Origin: Alkalicoccus sp.
Lineage (GTDB): Bacteria; Bacillota; Bacilli; Bacillales; Salisediminibacteriaceae
Reading direction: 5' to 3'
Assembly (NCBI GenBank): GCA_007692495.1
Contig: REBZ01000152.1
Location: 80,626 to 144,625, forward strand
Length of the DNA stretch: 64,000 nt
In this document: positions 9,936 through 21,265 of the stretch, piece after piece
Numbering within the stretch: the stretch's first letter is position 1
How the letters are laid out: each line of letters begins with the position of its first letter
The notes under the pieces: model-generated
What the model was told of the DNA's origin: nothing
Seen by the model: the letters and a program-made list of their open reading frames with translations, nothing else
The model's database searches: none
Position numbers and translations under genes: made by a program

Positions 9936-9970
9936 AAAAACCGGTGGAAGCAATTTTCCGCCGGTTTTTA
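9936..9970 (+). terminator. Intrinsic terminator after fur
   Basis: aaaaaccggtggaa gcaatt ttccgccggttttta hairpin. Confidence 0.8.
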
Positions 9971-10180
9971 TGGATTTGCCCCTCCTATTTCAGCTTCTGT
10001 AAGAATTGTGCAGGCATTATAACGTGTATTCGGAATTCAGACGGTATACGCAGAATAGAAGCAGTTAATAGGTGAAACAAGACTTTTTAAATAACATTTT
10101 TTCATCTCCCTGTGCACGTTAGTGCGAAGATATGGTATTCTAAAAGTACAGGAAAGAGTCTGTGGGAGCGGGTGATTTCA

Positions 10181-11068
10181 TTGCATGCGGAAATAGAGGC
10201 TTACATGAATTTTCTTGTTATAGAAAAAGGTCTGGCGGTTAATTCCACCCAGGCGTATGAAAGAGACTTAAAGCGATATGCTGAATATTTAATAAAAATA
10301 GAGAATATCTCTGAGTGGAATGAGGTACGGAAAGCCCATGTTCTCGCTTTTCTGCATCACCTTCATGACCGGGGAGGGGCAGCTTCCTCTGTTTCAAGAA
10401 TGCTTTCTTCAATTCGTTCGTTTCATCAGTATTTAATCCGAGAAAGATTTACAACTGCTGATCCTGTCCTTCATATTGAGCGTCCGAAACTTCAGCAGCA
10501 GCTTCCAAAAGTTTTGTCCACTGCGGAAGTGGAGGCACTGCTCGGCAGTCCGTCGTCCAACTCCCCTCTTGATAAGAGAAACAAGGCGATGCTGGAACTG
10601 CTGTATGCCACCGGCATGAGAGTAACGGAACTCTGCAGTCTGAGAATGAGTGACCTGCATCTTCATATGGGGTTTGTCAGGTGCACGGGCAAAGGAGATA
10701 AAGAGCGGATTATCCCGCTCGGGTCCCATGCGTTAAAAGCGGTGGAAGCTTATTTGCAGGACTCGAGAAGTCAACTGCTTAAACAGCCGCAGGAGGCTGT
10801 TTTTGTAAATCATCATGGCAGACCGCTTTCCCGTCAGGGTTTTTGGAAAGTACTCAAAAAACTTGCGTCAGATGCCAATATCGATAAAGAATTGAGTCCT
10901 CATATGCTTCGCCATTCGTTTGCAACCCATTTACTGGAGAACGGAGCGGATTTGCGTGCGGTTCAGGAAATGCTAGGCCATGCAGACATTTCCACAACGC
11001 AGATATATACTCACGTTACGAAAGTACGTATGAAAGAAGTATATTCCAAACATCATCCACGCGCATAA
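10181..11068 (+). CDS. xerD: Site-specific tyrosine recombinase XerD
   Basis: Core-binding N-terminus, LLYATGMRVTELCSL, HMLRHSFATHLLENGADLRAVQEMLGHADISTTQIYTHV; syntenic between fur and deoB. Start (TTG 10181 or upstream GTG) uncertain. Confidence 0.93.
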   Translation: MHAEIEAYMNFLVIEKGLAVNSTQAYERDLKRYAEYLIKIENISEWNEVRKAHVLAFLHHLHDRGGAASSVSRMLSSIRSFHQYLIRERFTTADPVLHIERPKLQQQLPKVLSTAEVEALLGSPSSNSPLDKRNKAMLELLYATGMRVTELCSLRMSDLHLHMGFVRCTGKGDKERIIPLGSHALKAVEAYLQDSRSQLLKQPQEAVFVNHHGRPLSRQGFWKVLKKLASDANIDKELSPHMLRHSFATHLLENGADLRAVQEMLGHADISTTQIYTHVTKVRMKEVYSKHHPRA

Positions 11069-11089
11069 GAGCATGCGCTCTGTTTAGAG

Positions 11090-11103
11090 GTCTGACTTCA
11101 GAC
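11090..11103. promoter_or_regulatory. Dyad GTCTGA-CT-TCAGAC upstream of deoB (possible operator)
   Basis: 6-2-6 perfect inverted repeat, about 70 bp before deoB. Confidence 0.3.
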
Positions 11104-11175
11104 ATCAAATGGTTGCAGGACGTCACCACCGGGAATAGAGGGCTAAAATAATATTTTTTTCAGGAGTGAATAATT

Positions 11176-12360
11176 ATGAACAACCAGCAATTTAAGCGTA
11201 TTTTTGTAATTGTAATGGACTCTGTAGGAATTGGAGAAGCACCGGATGCTGCAGAGTTTAATGACACAGGTGCAGATACTCTTGGACACATAGCAGAAAA
11301 AATGAAAGGGCTTCATATGCCAAACATGGATAAGCTCGGACTCACGCAGGTCAAAAAGTATGAAGGTTCATCTGAAGTGGAAAGACCCGAAGGATACTAC
11401 GGGAAAATGGAAGAAATATCGGCTGGTAAAGATACGATGACAGGCCACTGGGAAATCATGGGTCTTCACATCGATAAACCGTTCAGAACCTTCCCTGATG
11501 GTTTTCCGGAGAAGCTTATCAACGAACTGGAAACGCGTACTGGAAGGAAAATTATCGGAAACAAACCGGCTTCCGGAACAGAAATACTCGAGGAACTCGG
11601 CAGTCAGCACGTGGAAACAGGGGATCTGATCGTGTATACTTCTGCCGACTCAGTGCTTCAGATTGCTGCACATGAAGAAGTTGTTCCGCCGGAGGAGCTA
11701 TGGAATATCTGTGAAACCGCACGGGAACTGACGCTGGATGAACCGTATATGATAGGCCGCATCATTGCGCGTCCGTTTATAGGTGAACCTGGAAACTGGG
11801 AAAGAACGTCCAACAGGCATGATTACGCACTGAAGCCATTCGGCAGGACGGTAATGAATGAACTGGCAGATGCCGGCTATGATTCAATAGCTATCGGTAA
11901 AATTTCCGACATTTTTGATGGGGAAGGAGTAACCAGCTCCTTGCGTACAGAATCAAATATGGATGGTATGGATAAACTGGAACAGTCAATAGCAATGGAC
12001 TTTAAAGGGATGAGCTTTTTAAATCTTGTGGATTTCGATGCGAAATTCGGACATCGGAGAGATCCGATAGGATACGGCCGCGCGCTGGAAGAATACGATG
12101 CCCGTCTGCCGAAAGTTCTTGAAGAGCTGAAAGAAGATGACCTGCTTATTATTACTGCAGATCACGGAAATGATCCGGTGCATCACGGGACAGATCATAC
12201 GAGAGAGTATGTACCGCTCATTGCCTACAGTAAAAGCCTGAAAAATCCAGGGTCTCTCGGCATCAGAAAAACGTTTGCGGATATCGGAGCGACAGTGGCT
12301 GATAACTTTAACGTGGCATCTCCGGAGATTGGAACCAGCTTTTTAAACGAACTAAAATAA
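11176..12360 (+). CDS. deoB: Phosphopentomutase
   Basis: [46 protein letters not shown]. Confidence 0.97.
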   Translation: MNNQQFKRIFVIVMDSVGIGEAPDAAEFNDTGADTLGHIAEKMKGLHMPNMDKLGLTQVKKYEGSSEVERPEGYYGKMEEISAGKDTMTGHWEIMGLHIDKPFRTFPDGFPEKLINELETRTGRKIIGNKPASGTEILEELGSQHVETGDLIVYTSADSVLQIAAHEEVVPPEELWNICETARELTLDEPYMIGRIIARPFIGEPGNWERTSNRHDYALKPFGRTVMNELADAGYDSIAIGKISDIFDGEGVTSSLRTESNMDGMDKLEQSIAMDFKGMSFLNLVDFDAKFGHRRDPIGYGRALEEYDARLPKVLEELKEDDLLIITADHGNDPVHHGTDHTREYVPLIAYSKSLKNPGSLGIRKTFADIGATVADNFNVASPEIGTSFLNELK

Positions 12361-12374
12361 AGGAGGCAGCAATT

Positions 12375-13187
12375 ATGACTTCAGTACAGAACGCAAAAAC
12401 ATTTATAGAAGAAAAAATGAAAGGAAAGGTGCCGGAGATTGGATTAATTCTCGGTTCAGGGCTTGGGGTGCTGGCCGAGGAAATAGAATCTCCTGTAGTC
12501 ATCAAATACAATGAGATTCCAGGTTTTCCATCTTCCACAGTAGCCGGCCATAAAGGACAGCTTGTTATCGGAACTCTGGAAGGAAAGCACGTAGTTGCTA
12601 TGCAGGGCAGATTTCATTTTTATGAAGGTTACGATATGGAACTTGTCACCCTCCCTGTTCGTGTCATGAAGGCCATAGGAGTTGAAAAGCTCATCGTAAC
12701 AAACGCCGCCGGCGGGATTAACGAGAATTTTGAACCCGGGGATCTCATGCTGATAGATGATCATATTAATCAGTTCGGTACGAATCCTCTTATCGGTAAA
12801 AATGATGAAACTCAGGGGGTCCGCTTTCCTGATATGTCCCAGGCCTATACCAGATCCCTGCTGGGCCTTGCCCAGGAGGCAGCAGACAGCGAGGGACTGA
12901 AAGTTCAACAAGGAACTTATGTAGGAACTACAGGTCCGTCCTATGAAACACCGGCAGAGGTCCGGATGCTCCGTGTACTCGGAGGAGATGCCGTAGGGAT
13001 GTCCACTGTGCCGGAAGTAATCGCGGCCCGTCACAGCAATATGGACGTTCTGGGAATATCCTGCATTTCAAATATGGCAGCAGGAATCCTTGATCAGCCG
13101 CTTGATCACAGCGAAGTAATTGAAACTACAGAGCGTGTTAAAAAAGACTTCCTTTCTTTAGTTAAAACTGTTGTTGGGAAAATGTAG
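12375..13187 (+). CDS. punA: Purine-nucleoside phosphorylase
   Basis: GLILGSGLGVLAEEIE, GHKGQLVIG, GRFHFYEGY, VTNAAGGIN. Confidence 0.96.
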   Translation: MTSVQNAKTFIEEKMKGKVPEIGLILGSGLGVLAEEIESPVVIKYNEIPGFPSSTVAGHKGQLVIGTLEGKHVVAMQGRFHFYEGYDMELVTLPVRVMKAIGVEKLIVTNAAGGINENFEPGDLMLIDDHINQFGTNPLIGKNDETQGVRFPDMSQAYTRSLLGLAQEAADSEGLKVQQGTYVGTTGPSYETPAEVRMLRVLGGDAVGMSTVPEVIAARHSNMDVLGISCISNMAAGILDQPLDHSEVIETTERVKKDFLSLVKTVVGKM

Positions 13188-13290
13188 AAGATTTAGTAAT
13201 GCAGATCGGGAAGCAGCCCGAATCTTCGCAGTTCATGGATGTTCTTTAATGGAATATCTTCCAGAATGTTAATTAGTCATTGCAGTATTC

Positions 13291-13326
13291 AAGCCGGGGT
13301 GCAGAAAGTATCGCTGCCCCCCGGCT
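13291..13326. terminator. Hairpin between punA and pdp
   Basis: agccggggtgcag / ctgccccccggct with one mismatch; no clear T-run. Confidence 0.45.
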
Positions 13327-13346
13327 TCAACAGGGAGGAATAAACC

Positions 13347-14651
13347 ATGAGAATGGTAGACATAATTGAGAAAAAAAGAAATGGCGGACAGCTTACTGAA
13401 AAAGAAATCCAGTTTTTTGTGGAAGGGTATACAAAAGGAGATATTCCGGACTATCAGGCCTCTTCACTTATGATGGCGGTTTATTTTCAGGGGATGAATC
13501 CGGAGGAAACCGCGCTTCTTACTCAGGCAATGGTGGATTCGGGGGAAACTATTGACTTATCCTCCATAGAAGGCCATAAAGTGGACAAGCATTCTACAGG
13601 AGGGGTCGGGGATAAGATCAGTTTCATTATCGGTCCACTCGTCGCTTCTGTTGGAGTTCCTGTAGCGAAAATGAGCGGCAGAGGCCTGGGTCATACAGGT
13701 GGAACGATCGACAAACTTGAGGCTATAAAAGGATTCAACGTGGAGATTACAAAGGAAGAATTTATTGAAAACGTCAATAAAAACAAGCTGGCTGTTGCCG
13801 GTCAGACAGGCAACCTGGCACCCGCCGACAAAAAATTGTATGCTCTTCGGGATGTAACAGCTACAGTTGATTCCATTCCGTTAATTGCGGGATCCATTAT
13901 GAGTAAAAAACTTGCTTCCGGTGCAGACAGTATCGTTCTCGACGTAAAAACCGGATCCGGGGCCTTTATGAAAAATCTGGAAGATTCAGAAGCCTTGGCC
14001 CGTGAAATGGTTCAAATAGGCAATAACCTCGGAAAGCAGACAGTAGCTGTAATCAGTGATATGAACCAGCCGCTCGGCTTTGAAGTAGGTAATGCCAACG
14101 AAATCAGGGAAGCAGCGGCAGTACTTCAGGGGGAGAAAATATCAGATCTTCGGGAACTTTCACTGGAGATCGGTGCCCACATGACGGTTCTCGCAGGAGT
14201 ATATTCATCTTATGAAACAGCTTACACAGAACTCGAAAAAAACCTCGACAACGGCCGGGCATTTGACGCCTTCCGCACATTTGTCAAAGCACAGGGCGGC
14301 GATACGGAAGTAATTGATAATCTGGACAAACTTCCGAAAGCGCCTTTCGATATTGAAGTCAAGGCTGCGAAAAGTGGTTACATCAACGCTATTGATGCAG
14401 CATCCGTCGGTGTTGCTGCGATGTACCTTGGAGCAGGAAGAGCGACGAAAGATGATCAGATCGATTACGGTGTGGGAATTACTCTTCAGAAAAAGATTGG
14501 CGACTACGCAGAAGCAGGAGAGCCGCTTGTTATCCTCCATGCTAATGAAGAAAACCCTGAAGATTCGGCAGTCAAAATCAAAGAAGCATACAGTATTACT
14601 GATGAGCAGCCGGACAAACTTCCGCTTATTTATAAAGTTATCAAAGAGTAG
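13347..14651 (+). CDS. pdp: Pyrimidine-nucleoside phosphorylase
   Basis: [49 protein letters not shown]. Confidence 0.97.
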   Translation: MRMVDIIEKKRNGGQLTEKEIQFFVEGYTKGDIPDYQASSLMMAVYFQGMNPEETALLTQAMVDSGETIDLSSIEGHKVDKHSTGGVGDKISFIIGPLVASVGVPVAKMSGRGLGHTGGTIDKLEAIKGFNVEITKEEFIENVNKNKLAVAGQTGNLAPADKKLYALRDVTATVDSIPLIAGSIMSKKLASGADSIVLDVKTGSGAFMKNLEDSEALAREMVQIGNNLGKQTVAVISDMNQPLGFEVGNANEIREAAAVLQGEKISDLRELSLEIGAHMTVLAGVYSSYETAYTELEKNLDNGRAFDAFRTFVKAQGGDTEVIDNLDKLPKAPFDIEVKAAKSGYINAIDAASVGVAAMYLGAGRATKDDQIDYGVGITLQKKIGDYAEAGEPLVILHANEENPEDSAVKIKEAYSITDEQPDKLPLIYKVIKE

Positions 14652-14716
14652 TCGGACTATTTAGCTTGATATCATCTATTGAATATGCTATCTTGGAAAA
14701 AATAATTGAATAGAAA

Positions 14717-14885
14717 GATAGAGGTGCAGAATGGATCAGTACAGTACGTGAGCTGAAGGACAGCCGGGATCGTATTGAAAAGGCCGTTCTGCCGAAGGTT
14801 TTCTCCTGTCCTTACGGGGAACGACCTGGGGGCCCGTTGAATAAGCGGGTTACTGCCGTGAAGTGCTGCGGAGAGCTATCTTTTT
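14717..14885 (+). ncRNA. Lysine riboswitch (L-box) upstream of lysA
   Basis: Conserved AGAGGTGCAGA, CAGTA, GTTCTGCCGAAGG, CTGGGGGC and terminal GGAGAGCTATC in order. Confidence 0.93.
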
Positions 14886-14902
14886 CAATCCCGTCCGGGT
14901 TT

Positions 14903-14941
14903 GGGAAATGGATAGGTTTCAGCTGTTCATTTCCCTTTTTC
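14903..14941 (+). terminator. Riboswitch expression-platform terminator
   Basis: gggaaatgga...tcatttcccttttt, just before lysA. Confidence 0.8.
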
Positions 14942-14971
14942 TATGGATAAAAGATTGGAGTGTATAAATAG

Positions 14972-16309
14972 ATGAACGTTTATGGAACACAGCGTATTAA
15001 TGAGAACGGACAACTTGAAATTGGTGGAGTAGAGGCAGCGGGTCTCGCTGAAACTTATGGAACCCCTCTGTTTGTCTATGATGTAAAGGATATCCGGAAC
15101 AGAGCGGAAGAATTCCATGAAGCTTTTCGTGCGCAGGGGGTAAATTATCAGATTGCCTATGCGTCCAAAGCTTTCAGCTGTATCGCCATGATGGAACTGG
15201 CCAGAGATCTTGATCTCAGCCTGGACGTTGTTTCAGATGGAGAGCTTCATACAGCGCTGGAGGCTGGGTTTCCGGCAGAAAGAATTCATTTCCACGGTAA
15301 CAATAAAACTCCTGAAGAACTCGAAATGGCTGTGAAAGAAAAAATCGGCTGTATTGTTGTCGATAATTTCACCGAATTAACATGGTTGATGGCTTTGACT
15401 GAGAGTGAAAAAACCGAAATGGAAGTTTTGATCCGCCTTACTCCAGGAGTAGAGGCGCACACTCATGAATATATTTCCACAGGACAGGAGGATTCCAAAT
15501 TCGGTTTCGATTTGAACAGCGGGCAGGCGGACGAAGCAATCCGTCGTCTGCTTGACCATCCTTTTTTAAAGCTTCAGGGAGTGCATTCTCATATTGGTTC
15601 CCAGATTTTCCGGGCGGAAGGCTTTGAGGAAGCCGTAAAAGAAATCTACCGGATGATCCGCAAGTGGAAGGAATCTATGAATTACTACCCGGAAGTACTG
15701 AATGTGGGCGGAGGCTTTGGAATCCGATATGCTGAAAATGATAAACCGCTTCCGCTTCATGTATATATTGACCGTATGGTGGCTGCAGCGAAAGAAGAAG
15801 CTGAGGCGATGAACGAGCCGGTACCAGAGATCTGGATAGAACCTGGAAGGGCTCTCGTTGGTGAAGCTGGTACAACACTCTACAGCATTGGGGCGAGAAA
15901 GGACATTCCGGACGTCCGTACCTACGTTTCGGTTGACGGCGGTATGACGGATAATATCCGGCCCGCCCTTTATCAGGCAGAATATACAGCACTGCTCGCG
16001 AACCGGGCAGCAGAAAAAGTAGAGGAAACAGTATCCATTGCAGGCAAATGCTGTGAGAGCGGGGATATGCTGATCTGGGATCTGGAGCTTCCTGCAGTAA
16101 ATCAGGGCGATATTCTCGCAGTATTTGCTACAGGTGCCTATGGTTATTCAATGGCGAACAACTATAACCGAATTCTTCGTCCGGCAGTTGTTTTTGTCGA
16201 AGAAGGACAGCATGAAATTGTAATTGAACGAGAAACGCTGACCGATTTAACCCACAGAGAAAGAAGGTATTCCAGAGCTGCAGCGGTACAGAAAGAAAAG
16301 CAGGTTTAA
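14972..16309 (+). CDS. lysA: Diaminopimelate decarboxylase
   Basis: YGTPLFVYD, YASKAFSCIAM, HIGSQIF, EPGRALVGEAG, CCESGD. Confidence 0.96.
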   Translation: MNVYGTQRINENGQLEIGGVEAAGLAETYGTPLFVYDVKDIRNRAEEFHEAFRAQGVNYQIAYASKAFSCIAMMELARDLDLSLDVVSDGELHTALEAGFPAERIHFHGNNKTPEELEMAVKEKIGCIVVDNFTELTWLMALTESEKTEMEVLIRLTPGVEAHTHEYISTGQEDSKFGFDLNSGQADEAIRRLLDHPFLKLQGVHSHIGSQIFRAEGFEEAVKEIYRMIRKWKESMNYYPEVLNVGGGFGIRYAENDKPLPLHVYIDRMVAAAKEEAEAMNEPVPEIWIEPGRALVGEAGTTLYSIGARKDIPDVRTYVSVDGGMTDNIRPALYQAEYTALLANRAAEKVEETVSIAGKCCESGDMLIWDLELPAVNQGDILAVFATGAYGYSMANNYNRILRPAVVFVEEGQHEIVIERETLTDLTHRERRYSRAAAVQKEKQV

Positions 16310-16327
16310 GTCAGCGGGGCGCACTTC

Positions 16328-16362
16328 AAAAAAACCGGTGGAGAAAACCACCGGTTTTTTTT
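16328..16362 (+). terminator. Intrinsic terminator after lysA
   Basis: aaaaaaaccggtgg/ccaccggttttttt. Confidence 0.9.
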
Positions 16363-16570
16363 AGTGGGCTGATAAATTGTTTTTCAAGAATAACTGGAGA
16401 AGTACTTGGGAAGAATACGTACATGATAAGGAGTTTTTCCTGTCTTGAACGACTCTTTTTTAATTGTGTAATATACAATATGCAGGGTCAGAAAGTTTTA
16501 TAATGGCGCGTCAGCAGCAGTTCTGGTAAAATGAATGTGCTGGATAATAGAAATTATGGAGGTTGTACAT

Positions 16571-17005
16571 ATGAAAAAAGGCGAAATTAAATTCGAAAAC
16601 GGTGAAGTTATCGAAATAGAATTTTTTCCGGAAGCAGCACCAGGAACAGTTGAAAATTTTGAGAAACTGGCAAATGATGGTTTTTACAACGGATTGACTT
16701 TCCACCGTGTGATCCCGGGATTTGTAGCTCAGGGAGGATGTCCGACAGGTAACGGCACTGGAGGTCCCGGATATACTATTAAGTGCGAAACAAAAGGTAA
16801 TCCGCATAAACATGAAAAAGGAAGTCTTTCTATGGCTCATGCCGGAAAGGATACAGGAGGCAGTCAGTTTTTCCTCGTCCTTGCACCACAGCCTCATTTG
16901 GACGGCGTTCACACAGTATTTGGTAAAATAACATCCGGAATTGATACACTTGACCGGATCCGTCCGAATGATACTATGCAGGAAGTTACTGTTTACGACG
17001 CATAA
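16571..17005 (+). CDS. ppiB: Cyclophilin-type peptidyl-prolyl isomerase
   Basis: [57 protein letters not shown] ggaggttgtacat before ATG. Confidence 0.94.
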   Translation: MKKGEIKFENGEVIEIEFFPEAAPGTVENFEKLANDGFYNGLTFHRVIPGFVAQGGCPTGNGTGGPGYTIKCETKGNPHKHEKGSLSMAHAGKDTGGSQFFLVLAPQPHLDGVHTVFGKITSGIDTLDRIRPNDTMQEVTVYDA

Positions 17006-17093
17006 TTGCTGCTGCTTGCTTCTTACAAAAAGATAGTGGTATAGTTACTTTAACTTTTCACTACAATATGGTGTACCTACAATTCAATAAGTA

Positions 17094-17242
17094 TATTCCT
17101 TCGGGGTCGGGTGCAATTCCCAACCGGCGGTGATAAGACACTGTGTCTTTCAGTCCGTGACCCGTCTGTTTCGGTGAGAGGCAGCGGTGGATTTGGTGCA
17201 ACTCCAAAGCCGACAGTAACAGTCTGGATGGGAGAAGGAAAA
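17094..17242 (+). ncRNA. FMN riboswitch (RFN element)
   Basis: ttcggggtcgggtgcaattcccaaccggcggt ... gtccgtgacccg ... gcagcggtggatttggtgcaactccaaagccgacagt...gtctggatgggagaagg. Confidence 0.97.
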
Positions 17243-17330
17243 ACTTCTGGTGAACGTCATCTGCAAAGGGAGCAGTATATCCTTTTCAGTGAATTTTTGT
17301 TCTCCGGATTTATGCAGAATTCTGCAAGTA

Positions 17331-17368
17331 TGCCCTGAATGGATAATATCTGTTCAGGGCATTTTTTT
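17331..17368 (+). terminator. FMN riboswitch terminator
   Basis: tgccctgaatggataatatctgttcagggcattttttt. Confidence 0.92.
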
Positions 17369-17401
17369 ATAGTAATACATTTTAAAAGGAGAGAAGAGAG
17401 G

Positions 17402-18490
17402 ATGAAAGAAAATTATATGAAGCTGGCCATTGAGATGGCAGCTTCTGCAAAAGGCCAAACCTCTCCTAATCCACTCGTAGGAGCAGTTATTGTAAAGCAG
17501 GGGGAAGTTATCGGGCTTGGCGCCCATTTAAAAGCCGGAGAAAAACATGCAGAAAAACACGCATTGGATATGGCAGGCAGCAGGGCAGAGGGTGCAGATA
17601 TGTATGTGACGCTTGAACCGTGTTCTCATACCGGCCGGACACCTCCCTGCGCCGATGCTGTTATAGATGCCGGTATTAAGCGGGTATTTATCGGATCGGA
17701 TGATCCTGATCCCCGGGTATCGGGCCGGGGAATAAATAAGCTTCGTAAAGCCGGGGTGGAAGTTCATACCGGATTTTTAAAGGAAGAAGCCGATGCCCTC
17801 AACTTTGTATTTTTTCATTTCGCAGTGACGAAGACACCTTACGTGACATTGAAAATGGCTGCAAGTATTGATGGCAAAATTGCCGCTTCCAGCGGAGAAA
17901 GCAAATGGATTACCGGTTCCGCTTCACGGATGGATGGACATTTTCTGCGTCATGAGAACGATGCCATCCTTGCCGGAATTGAAACAATTCTTGCTGACAA
18001 TCCACTGCTTACTACAAGACTTCCACAGGGAGGAAAAAATCCTCTCCGTATCATACTTGACTCCAGACTCCGCATACCCTCAGACGCTAAAGCTCTGAAT
18101 GAGGAAGCACCTTCGTGGATTTTTACGACCGAGCAGGCGGAAGAATCCAGAATAAAGGAACTGCGGGAGGCGGGCGTAACTGTTACAGTGATGTCCGGTT
18201 TTACGATTCAGCTTGACGAAGTAATGGAAAAACTCGGACAGGCGGACGTGTCATCCCTTCTCGTGGAGGGAGGAGGAACCGTTCACGACAGTTTTCTGAG
18301 AGAAAAATTGTTTCAGCAGGTTGTGCTTTACATGGCCCCTTTATTAATAGGGGGGAAAGATGCCCCTTCTTCCGTTTCCGGGTCCGGTATTCACAGACTG
18401 GCGGATGTTCCGCGCCTGAAGCTTCTTTCGGTGGAGCGGCTCGGTGAAGATACTAAACACATTTTTCATAGAGAAAGTAGGAATGACTAA
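17402..18490 (+). CDS. ribD: Bifunctional diaminohydroxyphosphoribosylaminopyrimidine deaminase / reductase
   Basis: TSPNPLVGAVIV, GEKHAEKHAL, VTLEPCSHTGRTPPCADAV; ATG 17402 with GGAG RBS. Confidence 0.96.
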   Translation: MKENYMKLAIEMAASAKGQTSPNPLVGAVIVKQGEVIGLGAHLKAGEKHAEKHALDMAGSRAEGADMYVTLEPCSHTGRTPPCADAVIDAGIKRVFIGSDDPDPRVSGRGINKLRKAGVEVHTGFLKEEADALNFVFFHFAVTKTPYVTLKMAASIDGKIAASSGESKWITGSASRMDGHFLRHENDAILAGIETILADNPLLTTRLPQGGKNPLRIILDSRLRIPSDAKALNEEAPSWIFTTEQAEESRIKELREAGVTVTVMSGFTIQLDEVMEKLGQADVSSLLVEGGGTVHDSFLREKLFQQVVLYMAPLLIGGKDAPSSVSGSGIHRLADVPRLKLLSVERLGEDTKHIFHRESRND

Positions 18491-19143
18491 TGTTTACAGG
18501 AATAATTGAAGAAAAAGGAAAAGTCGAATCCGTGGATCAGCAGGGAGAAGCTATCGTTATGTCAGTGTATGCCCCCACCATACTGAAAGATGTAAAACAA
18601 GGGGACAGTATTTCTGTGAACGGGGTGTGCCTCACAGTTACTTCTTTTACAGATACGGCATTTACGGTTGACATGATGCCGGAAACTGTCAGAGATACGA
18701 GTCTCAGGGATGTTCAGGCAGGTTCAGAAGTAAATCTGGAGCGGGCGATGGCAGCGGGCGGCAGGTTTGGAGGTCACTTCGTAAGCGGGCACGTAGACGG
18801 AACTGGAACAATTATTAATAAAAAAGCAGAAGATAATGCAGTGTATTATGAAATAGAAATTGATCCATCACTAAGGCCTTACCTTTCATTAAAGGGGAGT
18901 GTGGCTGTTGATGGTACAAGCCTGACAATTTTTGGAGTCACACAGTCAACGTTTACTGTATCAATTATTCCACACACGCTGGAGGAAACTATTATCGGAT
19001 CAAAGAAAACCGGCGACCCGGTTAATATTGAATGCGATATGCTGGCCAAATACGTGGATGAACTGCTTAAACACAAATTTCGTATGACGGATAATCCTGC
19101 TCCCGTCACGGAAGATTTTTTAAATAACCATGGTTTCAAGTGA
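18490..19143 (+). CDS. ribE: Riboflavin synthase alpha subunit
   Basis: MFTGIIEEKGKV, two lumazine-binding repeats, SVNGVCLTV, GHFVSGHVDGTG. Confidence 0.96.
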   Translation: MFTGIIEEKGKVESVDQQGEAIVMSVYAPTILKDVKQGDSISVNGVCLTVTSFTDTAFTVDMMPETVRDTSLRDVQAGSEVNLERAMAAGGRFGGHFVSGHVDGTGTIINKKAEDNAVYYEIEIDPSLRPYLSLKGSVAVDGTSLTIFGVTQSTFTVSIIPHTLEETIIGSKKTGDPVNIECDMLAKYVDELLKHKFRMTDNPAPVTEDFLNNHGFK

Positions 19144-19233
19144 TGGATCTGAAGATACGTTTCATTAAGAAGCTGAAAAAAGAAATTTTTGGTGAAATCC
19201 TAATATAGAGTGTTTAAGAAGGAGGCCGGTGTT

Positions 19234-20433
19234 ATGAATTACTTTGATCCAATTGAAGAAGCAATCTACGCCCTGGCACAGGGTGAAGTAGTAATTGTAT
19301 GTGATGATGAGGACAGAGAAAATGAAGGGGATTTTATTTCACTGGCAGAAAAAACGACTCCGGAAGTAATCAACTTCATGATTACACATGGACGGGGGCT
19401 TGTCTGTACACCTGTGACAGAAGAACGTGCTTCCACGTTAAACCTCGTTCCCATGGTGGACAGGAATTCCGATCCTCACGGCACAGCATTTACCGTAAGT
19501 GTGGATCATAAACACACGACGACTGGTATTTCTGCCCAGGAGAGAGCGATGACTGTACAGGCACTGATTGACGAAGATACAAAACCAGCTGATTTTCAAC
19601 GCCCGGGGCATATTTTTCCGCTCATAGCAAAAGACGGGGGCGTACTGAGGAGAGCCGGTCATACAGAAGCAGCAGTCGACCTTGCCCGTATGGCAGGAGG
19701 CAAGCCGGCAGGAGTCATCTGTGAAATTATGAATGCTGATGGTACAATGGCGCGGGTGCCGGAGCTTCGACAAATTGCTGACGAACATGATTTGAAAATG
19801 GTGACTATCAAAGACTTAATTAAATACCGTAACCGCAAAGACAAACTCGTGCAGCGGGAAATAGAAATCAAGCTTCCTACCGATTACGGAGATTTCCGGG
19901 CCATTGGATACTCCAACGTAGTGGATGGAAAGGAACATGTGGCCATCGTAAAGGGTGAAATCGGTGGTAATAAGCCTACGCTCGTGCGTGTGCATTCAGA
20001 ATGTCTCACAGGAGACGTATTCGGCTCAAGAAGGTGCGACTGCGGACCGCAGCTTCACGCAGCTTTAAGCCAGATTGAGGCCAATGGCTCAGGAGTCGTA
20101 CTCTATATGCGGCAGGAGGGCAGAGGCATTGGGCTGTTAAATAAAATGAAAGCATATAAACTCCAGGAAGAAGGCATGGACACGGTGGAAGCCAATGAGA
20201 AGCTCGGTTTCGGACCGGACCTTCGGGATTACGGGATAGGAGCTCAGATTCTGAGGGATTTAGGTATCAGAAAAATGAAGCTGCTGACTAACAACCCGAG
20301 AAAAATTACGGGCCTTCAAGGTTATGATCTTGAAATCGTTGATCGCCTGCCGCTTCAGCTGCCCCACTCAAGAGATAACGAAAAATATTTGAAAACGAAA
20401 AAAGACAAGCTTGGTCATATGCTCCATCTGTAA
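19234..20433 (+). CDS. ribBA: Bifunctional DHBP synthase / GTP cyclohydrolase II
   Basis: [52 protein letters not shown]. Confidence 0.96.
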   Translation: MNYFDPIEEAIYALAQGEVVIVCDDEDRENEGDFISLAEKTTPEVINFMITHGRGLVCTPVTEERASTLNLVPMVDRNSDPHGTAFTVSVDHKHTTTGISAQERAMTVQALIDEDTKPADFQRPGHIFPLIAKDGGVLRRAGHTEAAVDLARMAGGKPAGVICEIMNADGTMARVPELRQIADEHDLKMVTIKDLIKYRNRKDKLVQREIEIKLPTDYGDFRAIGYSNVVDGKEHVAIVKGEIGGNKPTLVRVHSECLTGDVFGSRRCDCGPQLHAALSQIEANGSGVVLYMRQEGRGIGLLNKMKAYKLQEEGMDTVEANEKLGFGPDLRDYGIGAQILRDLGIRKMKLLTNNPRKITGLQGYDLEIVDRLPLQLPHSRDNEKYLKTKKDKLGHMLHL

Positions 20434-20490
20434 TAACACACTTAATTACTAATATTCAACGCAAATCATCATTAGAGGAGATGACACACT

Positions 20491-20955
20491 ATGGGAAAAG
20501 TATTCGAAGGACACTTATCAGGTCAAGGTTTAAAAATAGCAGTAGTAACTGCGAGGTTTAATGATTTTATAACAGCAAGACTGCTCGAAGGAGCTCAGGC
20601 AGCCTGCCGTCGTCACGGTGTCTCCGAGGACGACGTGGATGTAGCGTGGGTGCCTGGAGCTTATGAACTCCCTTTTATCGCAAAAAAAATGGCTGATACA
20701 GGAAAATACGATGCTGTCGTAACCCTTGGTACAGTTATCCGCGGCGCAACTCCACATTTTGACTATGTATGCAGCGAAGCTGCCAAAGGTGTTTCCCAGG
20801 CAGGAATGGGGAGCGGAGTTCCAGTGATCTTTGGAGTAATTACGACTGACACAATTGAACAGGCAGTCGAACGGGCAGGAACAAAAGCAGGAAATAAAGG
20901 CTGGGACGCGGCTGTTTCAGCTATAGAAATGGCTAATTTAAATAACTCCTTTTAA
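20491..20955 (+). CDS. ribH: 6,7-dimethyl-8-ribityllumazine synthase
   Basis: [41 protein letters not shown]. Confidence 0.96.
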   Translation: MGKVFEGHLSGQGLKIAVVTARFNDFITARLLEGAQAACRRHGVSEDDVDVAWVPGAYELPFIAKKMADTGKYDAVVTLGTVIRGATPHFDYVCSEAAKGVSQAGMGSGVPVIFGVITTDTIEQAVERAGTKAGNKGWDAAVSAIEMANLNNSF

Positions 20956-21089
20956 GTTTGCTGTACAAAGATATACACCCGGGATATGTAAATCAAAGCG
21001 CAGGCCTTAAAAAGTCTTCGATTGTTTAAGTAGGAAGATTCTAAAAGAGAAAAAGTCTTCAGCAGAATTTGAACCAAGCTATGTTAACG

Positions 21090-21215
21090 TTCGGAGTCAA
21101 CCGGAGGAAACTTCGCTCCGATCCAGCACTCCATCCTGCAGGATCTTCCGGTAAGCCTGCGGAAAAAGAAAGTTTGCTCCGCGGCAGATGCCCTTGTATC
21201 AACAAGGAGCTAAAA
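21090..21215 (+). repeat. Dispersed non-coding family B, copy B2
   Basis: cactccatcctgcaggatcttccgg...cctgcggaaaaagaaagtttgctccgcggcagatgcccttgtatcaacaaggag parallels 26.6-26.9 kb. Confidence 0.6.
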
Positions 21216-21225
21216 GAGCCTTGAA

Positions 21226-21265
21226 CTAAAAAACTCTGAACAGAATCCTGTTCAGAGTTTTTTAG
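21226..21265. terminator. Bidirectional terminator between rib operon and ypuF
   Basis: 18-bp perfect stem ctaaaaaactctgaacag/ctgttcagagttttttag. Confidence 0.93.

Noticed and set aside
10181-11068. Tyrosine recombinase as evidence of an integrated element
   Set aside because: It is XerD at its normal fur-xerD-deoB position; no att-like repeats or cargo genes nearby.
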